DNA from: Cycas panzhihuaensis
Taxonomy: Eukaryota > Cycadophyta
Length of the DNA stretch: 64,000 nucleotides
Assembly (NCBI GenBank): GCA_023213395.1
Contig: CM041465.1
Location: 131,261,741 to 131,325,740 of the forward strand
Reading direction: 5' to 3'
Shown here: positions 1 to 11,868 of the stretch, in pieces
How positions within the stretch are numbered: position 1 is the stretch's first letter
Layout of the letters: each line of letters starts with the position of its first letter
Position numbers and translations under genes: made by a program
Notes under the pieces: model-generated
The model's database searches: none
What the model was told of the DNA's origin: nothing
The model's input: only the letters and a program-made list of their open reading frames with translations

Positions 1-447
1 GAACAATCAATCTTGGTCTGAAATACCACTAAATATATCTTTGATGTTAATAATGAATTTGTTTCGTAGTAGTCAAAGAAGCAACAAGCAATGGCGTTAT
101 CTTCTACAGAGACTGAATATCAAAGACTTGGTGATGGTGCAAAGAAAGTTATATGATTACAAGGTCTCTTAGAATTTCTTGGAGTTTTAAATGGACATCT
201 AATCATTTTTGTCAATAATCATAATACCATTCGTCTATTGAAGAACCCAAAGTTTCATGCACGTATAAAGTATATTGAGATTCAACACCATTACATCCGT
301 GAATAAATCAAGTCAAGGAAGTTGTAAGTTGACTATTATTTGAGTGAATACCAACTTGCAAACATCTTCACCAAACTACTTACTAAAGATCCAATTACAA
401 ATATGCATGCTAAATTAGGACTCACCAATGTTATCCTTGAGAGGGGA
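1..447 (+). pseudogene. pol: Ty1/copia pol 3' end (RNase H), decayed
   Basis: Translation of the plus strand gives the C-terminal part of a copia RNase H: a W.SKKQQAMALSSTETEY block (usual form SSTEAEY), then a stretch like KNPKFHARIKYIEIQHHYIRE, then a YQLANIFTKLL block, the common end of copia pol. The reading is broken by several in-frame stops (for example after KKVI and after HHYIRE), so it encodes nothing now. It enters from outside the window and ends just before a purine run (GAGAGGGGA) that fits a polypurine tract. In life this domain removes the RNA strand of the RNA:DNA hybrid during reverse transcription. The family assignment is firm; the lineage within copia is not determined. 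Confidence 0.85.
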
Positions 448-700
448 TGCTAACATGGCAGTTATTTGTTAAGCCACCAATCAATGTTAATGTGATTTAA
501 CTAAAGGTGATTAATGAAATAGCATGAGATATTCGAAAGCTCACAACACTTATCAAATAATACCTCTTTGAAGGATATAAAATCCTAAAGCCCTTGTGTA
601 TTCAATATATTAATTCAAGGAGTGTAATCAATGTGATCCAAAGGATCTTCTTTTGTGGTGGATTTTTTTTCGAAATGATTTTTTACGTAAATCTTGTGTA
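448..700 (+). repeat. Start of copia 3' LTR (right end uncertain)
   Basis: It begins TGCTAACATG directly after the purine-rich GAGAGGGGA at 439-447, as expected for a copia 3' LTR. Near 650-700 it carries a GTGGATTTTT...ACGTAAATCTTGTGT block of the type found near the end of many plant copia LTRs. The other LTR lies outside the window, so the right edge cannot be fixed; I place it near 700 by analogy only. Confidence 0.55.
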
Positions 701-2555
701 CTGTGTAGAGATGCAATGGCTAATAAAATGATCCAAACTTCTATGGACTCCTACAATAGACAAATTATCACCACCTTTGAAACCCTCAAATTCTCGTGCA
801 ACCAAAACAATATTCACACAGCATAAAAAATAACATTCAATAAAATAATACAAATTTACATAGCATAAAAAATGACACGTAAACAAGAAGGAATACACCA
901 ACTAAAGCGACTTGACCAAAATCAAAATAAGCATCATGTAGTATATGAATGTCTTACACAATGAAATCTAAAATGAAATTCCAAACAATCACGGAAACCA
1001 TAAATAACATTCAACAACCAATAAATAGAAAGACTTTGGATGTTAACAACAATAAACAGTATAGACTATAAGGCTTAAATAGGCTAATTTGGTATGAGAG
1101 GGCATTAAATATATCATTTCTTTCATTAAGAAAGCATTTGGTTAGAAATCATTTATCTAAGCAAGAGGTAATTCTTATGAGGTATGGGATTCACTTACCT
1201 TTATGATTTGAAAGTTGAATGTTGCACATTTATCTTGGCCTACTCAAGTTGATCACTATTAGTCACACTTCAACAATAACAAAGTAAAACATCACACAAA
1301 ACCAATGATATTTAAGTACCATATTAAAGCACATCCTTCTCCCCTTTGGTTTGCATTGTTTTTTTTTTACATTGTTAAAATATGCCTATTGCAATTTGAT
1401 ACTTATTAGTTAAATACATGAAAGTGTCTATTTTCTTAATCAAAATAATAATAATAGCATTCAAAATTTTACTTTTATTATTAAACACTTTCAAACATAA
1501 AGGTAACCAATCAAAATAAAATACCATTTCAAAACTACTAACCATCCCCTACTTGATAAGTTAAATATAACAATTATATAAAAAGATTTCAATTATTAAA
1601 TACAATTTCAAAATTGCTAACCATCCCCTACTTGATAAGCAAAGATTTCAATAATAAAATACCATTTCAAAAATGCTAACCATCCCCTATTTGTTAAGTT
1701 AAATATAACAAATATATAAAAAGATTTCAATAAACACTATGGGCAATAAAAGAGGTAGAGAATGGGTTCAATATAGATAGGCATATGTATGAATAGAGTC
1801 ACATTAAACATTGAAGAGAGTGAGTTATTTACTCTTAACTCCTTTAATTAATATTAAATTATATGTCTTTCTAATGCTCCTCACTTTGCAATCATTCATG
1901 GATTGATTTTCTTTAGGAGAAATTCATGTGGCATTTTTTAAAGGTCTTGTAAAACAATAAGGCAAGTTGGGCATTTGGGTTATATGACTTTCAAATGTTT
2001 ATTTACTCTTATAAATCAAACTTAATGCACCCATTATTTTAGAAACAAAAAAACAAAGTGACCTACCAAAACTAAGTAATTAGTATTGCCCTACCTTTAT
2101 CTAAAAAAGGACAATTGGACATTTCTAGAATGACAACTATTCATGGATAAAAAAGGACATAGGGATGCCTCTCAAGAACAACATGATTAGAACCTAAATA
2201 GCTATATTTATTAAAAATCACATTGCAAACATCGTAAATCAACTTATAACTTCTAGAAAATGAAACCAATCATGTCTACAAACGTCATCTATACACAAAT
2301 CTATAGAACATCAAGATTTAAATCGAACAAATGATCAATTGTGCCCTTAAATATCATCTATACACCAATCTATATAAGAAAATGAATTGGAAAAACTCCC
2401 ATATTTCACAAATCATTTTACCTACTAAAGCTGCGTAGCGAACTTTTGCTTGTTTTAGTGAACCTGATTGTAGTGATAACTCTAATAGCACAGTCCCATG
2501 TGGGGGGGGGGGTCCAAGCAATTCAGAGCAAGGATAGTGCCAGGTTTTCTTGAGG
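701..2555. other. AT-rich spacer without a gene
   Basis: No coding region, RNA gene or clear element is visible. It contains an imperfect tandem repeat (1521-1740), several poly-A/T runs and a G run at 2502-2511 close to the left edge of element A. The short open frame on the minus strand at 683-901 has no recognisable domain. Confidence 0.6.
1521..1740. repeat. Imperfect tandem repeat, three units
   Basis: The block AACCATCCCCTACTTGATAAG recurs near 1540, 1619 and 1678 (the last with two changes). It is preceded each time by an A-rich TACCATTTCAAAA stretch, and after the first and third units followed by TTAAATATAACAA.TATATAAAAAG. Units are about 60-80 bp and differ by indels. There is no coding content. 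Confidence 0.7.
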
Positions 2556-5085
2556 TGTTTCCAGTGTGAGAATGGACTCGAGACACATCGACGCAGGTTT
2601 GTTCAGGTATATTCTCTTACCCTCCTTGCCTTGGCTTGATTAAGGTTGTTTAGAGTAGACTGCTTGACACACACACACGCATGCGATGCTTATGCCTTGC
2701 TCATAATGCATGTGCTGACAGCGCCTTGACTATGACGACTCACAGCGGGGACATTCCTCAGTGAATGTTACACCCCGTATGGCGTACAACCACCCACGGT
2801 GTCTCCATAGTTTCCCGGGACTATTTTTGCCCGACTTATTAGATTCTGTTACAACATGTCGCTTATGTTGTAGTCCTTCCTAAGTCTGGTTTAGCCCTTA
2901 GTTAGGACTCTTTGCTTTGTTTTGGGTACTTGCCTACTGCCTGGGCCTTCCCCCAACTGATTTAATTCATGTTTAGCCTTTGTTCTTACCTCAAAACCTG
3001 ATTTTCCTACTTATTTTTTTCTCTTTTTTAATTTCAAGCTTATACCGAGGTAAACTAAGCGATGCTTGATTTGAGCGGTCTGCAGAGTGCAATGATGCAG
3101 AGTTTGTCGCGGTACAACTGTTCGAAATTTTAAAAAAAAAGGGAACCGCGCGATAGTTTCCGCATTTTTTCACGGAACTGCCGCGTGGCTCCGTACGATT
3201 GGAGGCGCCCCAACGCTAGCGTTCACTTCTTGCGTGAACAAGAAATAAAACCTTTTTCTTTCATTTGAATCATTCTTGAGCTCATTTTCCAAGACTCTAA
3301 GAGAAACTCTCCACAAAAACACACAAGGAAAAATGGCCAATCGAGAGAGCTTCATATGCAATGATTGGACAAAGGTGTAGTGGTGCCATAAAATTTGGAG
3401 TTGCGAGGCCATTCTTGCCCCCTCAGTTCTCCACAACAAGTTCCACTCTCACTTACAAATGCTCAAAGATCGAGGATTTCTTCACTAAAAGGCTACTCCA
3501 AGGATCAACTTTCAGCTCTCAACTTGCATGGAGCTTCTCCCATCTACACTCATACAAAAAACACTCAAAATCAGCCTCTAGATATCGTTTGTTGCTGCTG
3601 CTCCAAGTGGCCAAGTGCATGCATGCATGCCCCTCTCATTCAAGGTATTTCTTGCTTCTTGTTGGTGCTTTTTTCCTTGGCTTTTGTTTTCTACTTGCAA
3701 GCTCATTTCATTCACTTGCATCTACTTTCTTTACTAGTTCCCTTGCTATTAAATGAAAGTGATCTTAGCTAGTTGTGGCTCTCTCATAGCTTTGCTCTAA
3801 ATTGGAAGTATTTTCTTGCTTTTTTTCCTTGAGATTTACCCATTCCTTCTAAGCTATCTCTTTCACCTTTCTTTGAGTTAACCGGTGTAAAGGGTTCTAC
3901 ACGAGGGTGTGTGGGAGATAGGCGGGTTGAGTCCCGATTGTCGTCCTTCTCCCCAAGGGTTCCGTCCCTTATCCTCTCTCCCTTTACTATCCGCGTTTTC
4001 TTAGGGAACGGAGCTAGGGAAGCCTAAGAGGTTTGGTTGGAGCTTTCCACTTGGTATAGGCAACCCGTCACTACCCTTCTCCACTTCGTTACCCGCTAGC
4101 GTTTCTTGCAGAACCACGTGGAGACCTCGTGGGTGAGTTGGCCATCCCGAGGCTATACTCAGTCCCATGTAGTATGTTTTATGGTGCATGACAGTGTATA
4201 CGCTTATCGTACGGTTTTGTTTCATTTTTGCTACGTTCCAGTGCATAGCTCAAGTTATTTAGCTTAGTTGATCTCGTTTCCATATATATATATATCTTGC
4301 CGTGCTTTGTAGCCTCTCTCCCGAGAGGAAGGTGCTCTCCCCACTTGTTTGCATGATCGCGTTGGAGGAGGTGGCGCGCGAGACAAACCTGTTTCTGGTC
4401 AGCACCCCACACGGTATTTCTCTCTTTTAGTTTTGCGTTCATTTTTCGCCCTTTCATTTTATTTAGTCCTTGCATGCTCAAGGGGAGGTAAGTGGACCCC
4501 CTTCACCACCGTTGATCAACGTCGCATGCGCGGCGGGAGGAAGGAATGAGCGCAACCCAGAAAGAGAATCTGTGTTTATACTCGAACGCTGGATCCAGGT
4601 ATTCCCCGCATTTCTTTCGTGTTTTCTCTATGCTTTTTTTTGTCTTTTTACATTTGTTGCAATAGATAGGCAAAGATAAAGAAGCATTAGGGAAAAGGAA
4701 AATAATCTTTTACTTTACATTTACTTTCTCGTACTGTTTCTTCACTTTGCATAGCATAAGAGTAAAAGATTTGTTTATGTTATATCCCTCAGCCACATCT
4801 TGCTCCACACTGTCAGCATTAGATTTGTTGCCCCCCTTCGTTGCCTTCTCATTACTTTGAGAAGACGCAACGCGCGAGGTTTCCCTTTCCTTCCCGGCCA
4901 CCCGAAGGGTAGGAAGGCCTTGTCTTTGCACTGGCCACAGGAAGCAACGGGCACCTTGCGATCCGTACTGCGCTCGAGACGGACATCCTGCGAGGTATGG
5001 TCCTCGCTGCCTAGCCTAGTTAACGTAGTGTATTATTGTATCTATTTGCTAGGCATAGGATCACCGCCCCGCAGGGAGCATTTCA
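2556..5085 (+). repeat. 5' LTR of element A
   Basis: 2530 bp, TGTTT...TTTCA. It pairs with 16342-18864 along its whole length. A primer binding site follows one base after its end. Near 3245 it has an AAGAAATAAAACC stretch that could hold the TATA-like promoter, followed by a leader of several hundred bases. A (TA)n run lies near 4281-4293. Identity to the 3' LTR is patchy: long near-identical stretches (3440-3890, 4140-4360, 4640-4810) alternate with strongly different blocks. The open frames inside (for example 3361-3772) look like chance frames in a non-coding LTR. Confidence 0.92.
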
Positions 5086-5086
5086 C

Positions 5087-5104
5087 TGGCGACCATACTG
5101 GGGA
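5087..5104 (+). other. Primer binding site of element A
   Basis: TGGCGACCATACTGGGGA lies one base after the 5' LTR. It resembles the TGGCGAC...TGGGGA primer sites (tRNA-Arg type) reported for Tat/Ogre elements. The same site occurs in element B at 50381 (TGGCGACCATTTTGGGGA). The tRNA identity is from memory of the family and was not checked by alignment. Confidence 0.75.
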
Positions 5105-5264
5105 CTGCCAGTAAGGGAGCTAAGTCTGCTTCCCCTTCTTGTTGGTGTTCTTGCCTCTAGGTAGTTTCGCATCCCGTGTTTTCAGTTGGGCAGCCCCAAC
5201 GTGTTTGCATCACTTTCCTTCCTTTCCTTTTCGTTTCTCCCAATAACGCTCGCGGAGGCGTTGC

Positions 5265-7745
5265 ATGCGACGTTTCTCCCGTCGCTTGCGGGGTTTGTCG
5301 CCGTTGTTGGAAGACCAATCGTCTCGTTCCATTCCATCGTCGAACCCCGACTCGACAATGGAAGGTTACCCGTCCGATTGGGCCTACCGTACCATGACTT
5401 CAGGAACTCAAGAGTTCCCCACCTCTATGTCGGAATCCGCCCATGAGGGCGATGATTCCATTTACTATCCTGACGATCATTTCCATCCTGATGACTTTCG
5501 CCCTTCCGCCCATGCAGCGGAAGGTTCAGCTCCCCATGAGACTCACCATCCCACGGGTGAGCCTTATGAGGAGCGTCCCGAAGGATCCCCTACTTTTGAA
5601 GCCCCTTCAACCTCGTATGGCTATGAGGATACCCCTCCCGCCGACGCGGTCGAGGCACTTGGCGAGTACCTTCGTGCAGCTCGCCGCCAGCCGCACCCTA
5701 GATGGTTTGAAGAAATGTTGCGCAACGTAGCGTCTTCTTCATCCATGCCGGCGTCATCTACAACGATTGATGCTGCTACCCGCCCACACTCGTCCCATGC
5801 CGTGTCTACCCTGGCTCCCAGGGCGAGTGTTGTGCCGCGAGTCTCTAGCCGTGGTCCTACTTCTTCGGGACCCGTTCGTGGCGTGTCTTTTCCCCAACTC
5901 GGGGTTAGCATGCCATGTCGAAAACGCATCGCCACCTTCGAGCGTGGCACATCGTTCCCTAGTAAACCTCGAGGTCCTACTAGTGCCACCATTGGGCATG
6001 TAGGACCCACTCCTACATATGCATTCCCGGCTCTGGGTGGTCCTTCTCTTACGTGCCCCGGGTTACATCCCAACCTTGGGGCGGGGTAAGGAAACCACCT
6101 CCCTACATGGGGTGGACACATTACACCCATATGGGGTCGCGCCACCCACGGTGGCAGTATAGGCGAAACAGTTCCTTACCCTCATTTAAAGTCGTCTGCC
6201 CTTGACTTTCGTTCTTTGCGACATCGCAAGGGAGCTTGCCTCCTTTCAGTATTTACATGCAAACCCCTTTCCAGCAAGGTGTTTTTCTCGAGGAGGATGG
6301 GCCCAACACCCCCATCCATTCCTTCTTGGGTTGTCGATCCGTTGGCGGGTTGGGCGCGTCGCCGTGGACTACGGTCGGCGCCATTATCCGATGAGGCGCT
6401 AAGGACCAACTTGCCGCCTCACCCTCTGAAGTTCCCAAATTCGGCGGAACTTCGTCAAGACCCGGCCGAGCATGTCGCTTTTTCCATGGCGTGCATCGAT
6501 TATTGGGCTTCGACCATATCTTGATGAAGCTCTTTCGCGGTCCTTGCGGCGATGCCCTCAAGTGGTTTCTGCCTTGGCCCATTCGATCTCCTCATTCCGG
6601 ATTGGTGGATGAGTTCGTCAACTATTTTGGCGTGGCGTCCATTCGAAAGTGGAATGAAAGCGCTTTTGTCGCTTAAACAAGGTCACGACGAAATGAATCG
6701 TGACTTTGTGCGACGCTTTCATGATCTCCTTCACTCCACCAAGGCCACGTTGCCTGAGGAGTTGAAGAGGGATCTCTTTGTCAATGCGCCGCCGAAGTGC
6801 ATGTGGAAGTCCTCAAGATGGGGGCGACCACGTGTGACTCCGCAATCACGAGGTGTTTGGCTTTGGAGGCCATTGAGATCCAGGCTGGACTCAAGAAACC
6901 TCCTAAGCCCTCGCAACGTCGCGAGGCGCCTCCCCCAGCGAAGGAGACGAAACCTTCGCAACCCGCTAGGTCCGCCTCTCACCCGACTGAGAGGACCCTG
7001 GATCCCCTTACTTCCGCTATTCACTCGTTCGAGCGAATGATGAAGGAGTTAAAACTCCAACCTCCTTCATCGCCGACCTCCCATAAACACATCCGTGAGA
7101 CTTCCGTGCGATGCCCCGGAGGGTAACACCCAGTCTTCTCAAGCAAGAAGGACCGATCCTCCCCTTGAGAAGAGGTGGTGCTCCATCCACGGGGAATGCT
7201 TCCATGACGATTCGCGTTGCGGGACCTGACACCCGTGGCGCCCGCCGCGCGATTCGTCCCCTAGGCGGACATCGAGGCCTAACCTCGAGCAGCCCGTTCA
7301 TAGAGACCCGTTCCCCAAACATGGGGAACGTGGTCGCAATGTTCAGCAGAGGAACAGTCAGAATCGGGATAGGTCTCTCGATCCCCGCCCTTTGCGTGGT
7401 AGAGGGAAGGGTGTGCAGCGGTCGCCTTCCCCTTCGTGATCCCCTGACCGCCGCGTCCCATCACCTTCACGGTCCCGTAACAAGGGAAAGAAGGTGATCC
7501 AAATGCTCGAGACCACTCCTCTCTATGCGTTAACCCGGTCTCAAGCCGCGAAGGAGGCAACAGGTGCCTCCGCGTCTGCCGCGCAGCTTGATCCCCCTCT
7601 GGAAGCTACTCCTCCAGAGATCCTCGCACTTCCCAAGACTATTCTCGTACGCCCCGGGCGATTCGACTTTAGGAGAGCCCTTACCGAACCCATAGGGAGG
7701 GGTAAGCCTTTCTCCGTAGTCGAAGAGCTTCTTCTTGTATTGTAG
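5265..7745 (+). pseudogene. gag: gag of element A (frameshifted)
   Basis: Gag packages the element RNA. The start at 5265 (MRRFSRRLRGLSPLLED) is supported by the matching start in element B at 50541. The first 275 codons are a polar, proline- and serine-rich N-terminal region ending in a stop near 6089. The core follows in the same frame after a gap: LPPHPLKFPNSAELRQDP, then GDALKWFLP, FVNYFGVASIRKWN, SLKQGHDEMNRDFVRRFHDLL, the usual retrotransposon gag fold. A short deletion near 6790, visible against element B, shifts to frame 2 (MHVEVLKMGATTCDSAI). Near 7179-7220 frame 3 gives a CX2HX4HX4C knuckle (C S I H ... F H ... C), the form seen in Tat gag. The last part (KKVIQMLETTPLYALTRSQ to about 7742) leads into the protease. 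At least two frame changes and several stops make this copy defective. Confidence 0.85.
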
Positions 7746-7747
7746 GG

Positions 7748-8239
7748 ATGTCCATCATGGACGTCTTGAGAAGTTGTCCAGAGCAACGAGCGCTCCTCTT
7801 GGAAGCTCTCGGATCGAATGACGCGTCCGTCCATGCCTTAGGTACAACCCCAAGCGGCGAACCTGTTATCTCCTTCGATCCCAGAGATCTTCTCGCTTCC
7901 AGTGGAAGGGAACGCCAATGGAACTTCCCTTTCACCATCACTATAGATACTCCCGATTGCACGTTGCGGAGAACCGTCGTGGACAACGGGTCCTCCGTCA
8001 ACGCCATGCCTTTGCGCGTTATGCAAGAGCTTGGCGTTTCCGCCTTGGAACCTGTTCCATGGCGCTGCCAGGGTTATGATGCAGAGAAGACTCCCTTAGG
8101 ATCTGTCTCGATACCCCTTACCCTCGAGGACAAGACTGTCGTTACCGACATCATCGTCCTCGATGTCGATGTCGATTACAACTTGCTTCTAGGTCGACCA
8201 TGGCTTGACCGGATGGGAGCCGTGTGTTCTACCCGTTGA
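7748..8239 (+). CDS. pol: Aspartic protease domain of element A
   Basis: About 160 residues. The active-site strand reads RTVVDNGSSVNAMPLRVMQEL, where D-N-G-S-S stands for the usual D-[ST]-G-[AS]-S. The flap and C-terminal strand follow: GSVSIPLTLEDKTVVTDIIV and DVDYNLLLGRPWLDRMG, the hallmark of plant Ty3/gypsy proteases. It would cut the Gag-Pol polyprotein in the particle. It is open in frame 2 while gag before it and the spacer after it are in frame 3, so it is cut off from both. Any start codon here is nominal because the domain is normally made as part of a polyprotein. Confidence 0.88.
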   Translation: MSIMDVLRSCPEQRALLLEALGSNDASVHALGTTPSGEPVISFDPRDLLASSGRERQWNFPFTITIDTPDCTLRRTVVDNGSSVNAMPLRVMQELGVSALEPVPWRCQGYDAEKTPLGSVSIPLTLEDKTVVTDIIVLDVDVDYNLLLGRPWLDRMGAVCSTR

Positions 8240-8435
8240 GGGCAGCTTAAATTTGTCCATAATGGATAAATGAAAGTTGTCTCCATGACAACGCCGCCAA
8301 GCCGCCTAGGCCTTGGCCCAATGACGTGACCATACGAAGGGAAACAAACGCCCTTCTGACTATGTCTCGGCCTGCTCCATTGGAATCCCCAATCCCTCTT
8401 ACCGAGAAGAAGGTCCCACGCCTTCTTCTCCTGCG

Positions 8436-10464
8436 TTGACGCGTTTCGCCCCTATTGGCGTCGGCAGCTATGGATATCTCGTCGTGTTTGACGACGACGA
8501 GTCCCATAGTGAGGAGAAAGACCGTCCTCACCCGATTTCGTTCCTCCGCGCTAGTGTGGGGCATCCTCCTGGTCCTAGGTTTCCTCCTATGACCCCTTTT
8601 GTTGGGGAGCCTGGCCACTTTCACATGTCACATGACATTGCGCATGTTAGGCATCACGTTCCTGGCTCTTCCACCCCGTCACCTTCCGTAGGTGACGATG
8701 ATGAGAGTTTCCCTCCTACCCTTTATGAGGGACCTCTCCTCGGCTCTCCTCTAGAGTCTCTTAGGGATGGTGGGCAGTCTTCAGGCCATACTGGTCCTAT
8801 CGCTCCCACGCTATCTCGCGCCTTGCCTATTCGAAGTCAGGTCATCCATGGGGTGGACTACTTCGAAGACGATGAGGCTTTGCTGGAACACTTAGCTGGT
8901 TCCATACCAAGTTTGCCTCCTGGTCACCACAAGCTTGGCCACCAGAAGGTCTTAGCGATCGGGTCCCCATTAGCCGACCCAATCCCCTCATTCGTTTCCT
9001 CCCTTCCGGTTGACCTAGCCCCCCTCCATTTCGAGGAGGGGAATGCCATGTGCATGGGGGCAACCCAGGACATAGTCCTCGCCCCGGACAAGGTCATCAA
9101 GGTAGGAGCGGAATGTACCCCCGACGAGGTGAAGAAATACACCCTCCTGTTCCGAGAATTCTGTGATGTTTTCGCATGGGACTACTCGGATATGAAGGGT
9201 ATTGACCCCTCTATCGTCACGCATAACCTTACAACCTTTCCTGACGCTCGCCCGAAGGCGTCGAAGCGGCATCCTTCACGAAGCTTTCGGTGCTAAGATG
9301 GAAGTTGAGAAGCTCCTGGAAGCGGGACTTATTTCCTTCATCGACTACCCCAAGTGGGTATCGAATATCGTTCCCATTGCTAAAAAGAACGGGACCATTC
9401 GCATTTGTGTCGACTTTCGCGATATAAACAACGCTTGCCCTAAGGACAATTTCCCTCTTCCCTTCATCGATCAAATAATCGATTGTACGGCTGGATTTGA
9501 AGTTATGTCCTTGATGGATGGCTTCTCCGGCTATAACCAGATTCAAATCTCTCCCGAAGACCGTCATAAGACAGCCTTCACCACACCATGGGGTACCTTT
9601 GCCTATAAGGCAATGCCCTTTGGTCTTAAAAATGCAGGAGCTACTTACCAAAGAGCCATGCACTTCATCTTTCACGACCTCATCAACAATACGTTGGAGG
9701 TCTTCATGGACGATATGATGGGCCTCTCCCATACCAGAGCCCATCATCCCTCCGACTTGCGCGCCATCTTCGCAAGATGCCGCAAGTATCATGTCAGCCT
9801 GAACCGGCTAAAATGCGTGTTTGCTGTTACCTCCGGCAAACTCTTAGGTTTCCTCGTGTCCCAACAAGGAATCCAAATCGATCCGAAAAAAGTCAAGGCG
9901 ATCCTTGACATGCCACCGCCTAGGACCCAACGACAAATTAAGCCGTTTCTAGGCAGGCTTGGTTTCTTGAGGCATTTTTTGGCAGACTTTGCCATAAACG
10001 CCAAGCCTCTTACAAACCTATTGAAGAAAGGAGCCCCTTTTGTTTGGTCGGACAAGACCCCAAAGGCTTTTGTAGGGCTCAAGGAAGCTCTCATTTCCGC
10101 CCCTACGCTAGCGCCTCCTCGCTTTGATAGGCCCTTCATCCTATATACCTTAGCAACCGATGAATCCCTGGGCGCAATGCTCGCACAGGAAGACGATTCG
10201 GGAACCGAGAGGGCCATTTATTTCATCAGCCACACTCTTGTTGCCGCTGAATTGAACTATCCTCCCACCAAAAAGGAATGCCTCTCCTTGGTCCATGCGA
10301 CCAAGAAATTTTGGCATTACTTGCTCGGTAATACGACCAAGGTGATCGTCCAATCCGATCCCTTGCGTTACTTGCTTACCTGTTCAGATTTGGTAGGGCG
10401 GCCGGTGCGATCACCTTCAAGAATCGACTTGCAAGTCGTCGATAGGAAGTCAAGAAGGGAATGA
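8436..10464 (+). pseudogene. pol: Reverse transcriptase and gypsy-type RNase H of element A
   Basis: The first part (to 9296, frame 3) is the spacer and RT entry: HGVDYFEDDEALLEHL, GATQDIVLAPDK, YTLLFREFCDVFAWDYSDMKGIDP. A frame change near 9260-9300 leads to frame 1 with the RT body: EVEKLLEAGLISFIDYPKWVSN, RICVDFRDINNACPKDNFPLP, MDGFSGYNQIQI, AYKAMPFGLKNAGATYQRAM, and the catalytic FMDD at 9703-9714. Thumb and connection follow (LLGFLVSQQGIQIDPKKVKAI, LGRLGFLRHFL). The RNase H part (from about 10138) keeps KKECLSLVHATKKFWHYL and VQSDPLRYLL, but LATDESLGAML lacks the strong DAS-type first acid, as often in Tat elements that own a second RNase H. The domain stops near 10464; the lead to integrase is in another frame. 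Confidence 0.92.
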
Positions 10465-10606
10465 TAGTAGCGGAGCAGTTGGCCGTCTTGCCGCCATTCC
10501 CAACGCCAGCGTTCAGATTGACGACTCTTTCCCGGATGAGTCCATCATAACCGTCCAAGACGCTTCTCCTCACCCACTCGTCAACGGCGAGTGGTATGGC
10601 GACATT

Positions 10607-11832
10607 GTGCGATATCTGACTCAGCAGGAATATCGCCCTGAAGCCAGCAATAAGGTTAGGTCGTGTATCCGCGCCACTGCTAAGCAACACCTCCTCGTGG
10701 ACGGGGTGTTGTACAAGAGGTCTTTCGATGGGATCCTGCTTCACTGCGTCGCTCCTGATGAAGCGGACCAAATACTCCGCGAATGCCACCATGGCATTTG
10801 TGGGGGCCATTTTGGGGGCCAATCCATGGCCCAAAGGATCCTCCGTATGGGCTACTACTGGCCAACCTTATTCAAGGACGCCCACGCTTGTGCCCTTAGA
10901 TGCCGGCGTTGTCAGGAACACGCCAACGTCTCCCATATACCCTCCGAGGCGTTGCACCCTATTGTGTCTCCGTGGCCTTTTTCCCAATGGGGCCTAGACC
11001 TCATTGGGGCTATATCGCCGCCATCCTCCGCACAACATAAATATATCCTGACCGCCACCGAATATTTTACTAAATGGGCAGAGGCAATCCCCCTGTCCAC
11101 TACCCCTGGCAAGACGATAGCTACCTTCGTCTACCAGTATATTATCTGTCGTTTCGGAATTCCAGACATCCTAATTACGGACAATAGAACTCCCTTCTGT
11201 AATAAGGAAATGGACGAATTGTGCGAGAAGTTCAAGATCTCGCACAAGACGTCATCCCCTTATTACCCCCAAGCTAATAGGCAAATTGAATCTTTCAACA
11301 AAACGCTCATTGGCATCTTGAAGAAAACTGTTGCCCAGTCTCAAAGGGACTGGCATATCGACTCCTTCCGCCTATGGGCTTACTGCACTCTATCCGGACG
11401 GCTACCGGGATGACCCCATTCTCGTTAGTTTACGGAACCGAGGCGATACTCCCATTGGAAGTGGAGATCCCTTCTCTTCGAGTTTCCCTTCGAGGCCTCA
11501 TTGATGAGGAGTCTATTCGCCAGGCTCGCCTCCTGGACCTCGAAGCCCTGGATGAGAAGCGCTTAACGGCTTATCAAGCAAACCTCGCTGCGAAAGCCCG
11601 CTTGCAAAGGACACACGACAAACGCCTTCGGGCTCGTCCTTTGTGCCCCGGGGACCATGTCCTCAAATTGGAGTATCTTTACGATCGCTTGGCCAAGTTC
11701 GGGCCCAAGTGGGTAGGCCCCTTCGTCGTTCTCGAAAGTCTCGATAACGGCGCGTACAGGATTGCCACCTTAGATGGCTTGGAATTCGAAAAAGTGGTCA
11801 ACGGGAAATTCCTTAAGAAGTTTTATGCGTGA
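10607..11832 (+). pseudogene. pol: Integrase of element A
   Basis: The integrase inserts the cDNA. The N-terminal zinc finger is visible as H-H-G-I-C-G-G-H ... C-R-R-C (HHCC) with GYYWPTLFKDA between. The core has the first acid in SQWGLDLIGAI, the second in ILITDNRTPF (usually DNGTQF, here G to R and Q to P), and the third in NRQIESFNKTL, so all three DDE acids are present. The reading shifts from frame 2 to frame 1 near 11370-11410, after which MTPFSLVYGTEAILPLEVEIPS and the C-terminal GPKWVGPFVVLESLDNGAYRI module follow, ending KFLKKFYA at the stop at 11832. The stretch around SFRLWAYCTLSGRLPG is damaged; element B reads LPSVLWAYHTSIRTTIG there. Confidence 0.92.
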
Positions 11833-11868
11833 TCTTTCGACGACCTCTTCGCCTCGCTCCGAAATGAG

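Noticed and set aside
1521-1740. Regularly spaced repeats considered as a CRISPR-like array
   Set aside because: Only three diverged units of unequal length in a plant repeat context, with no cas genes.
2551-2555. TGAGG as target duplication of element A
   Set aside because: The bases after the 3' LTR are CGGGG, and CGAGG occurs ten bases later, so no exact pair exists. I do not claim a target duplication for A.
3361-3772. Overlapping open frames of 125-131 codons, repeated at 17300-17548
   Set aside because: They lie in the two LTRs of element A and are alike only because the LTRs are copies. The frames are disrupted differently in the two and have no domain.
5621-6145. Minus-strand open frame of 174 codons opposite gag
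   Set aside because: It is the shadow of a GC-rich gag frame. Element B has no matching frame and no domain is visible, unlike the PMD gene.
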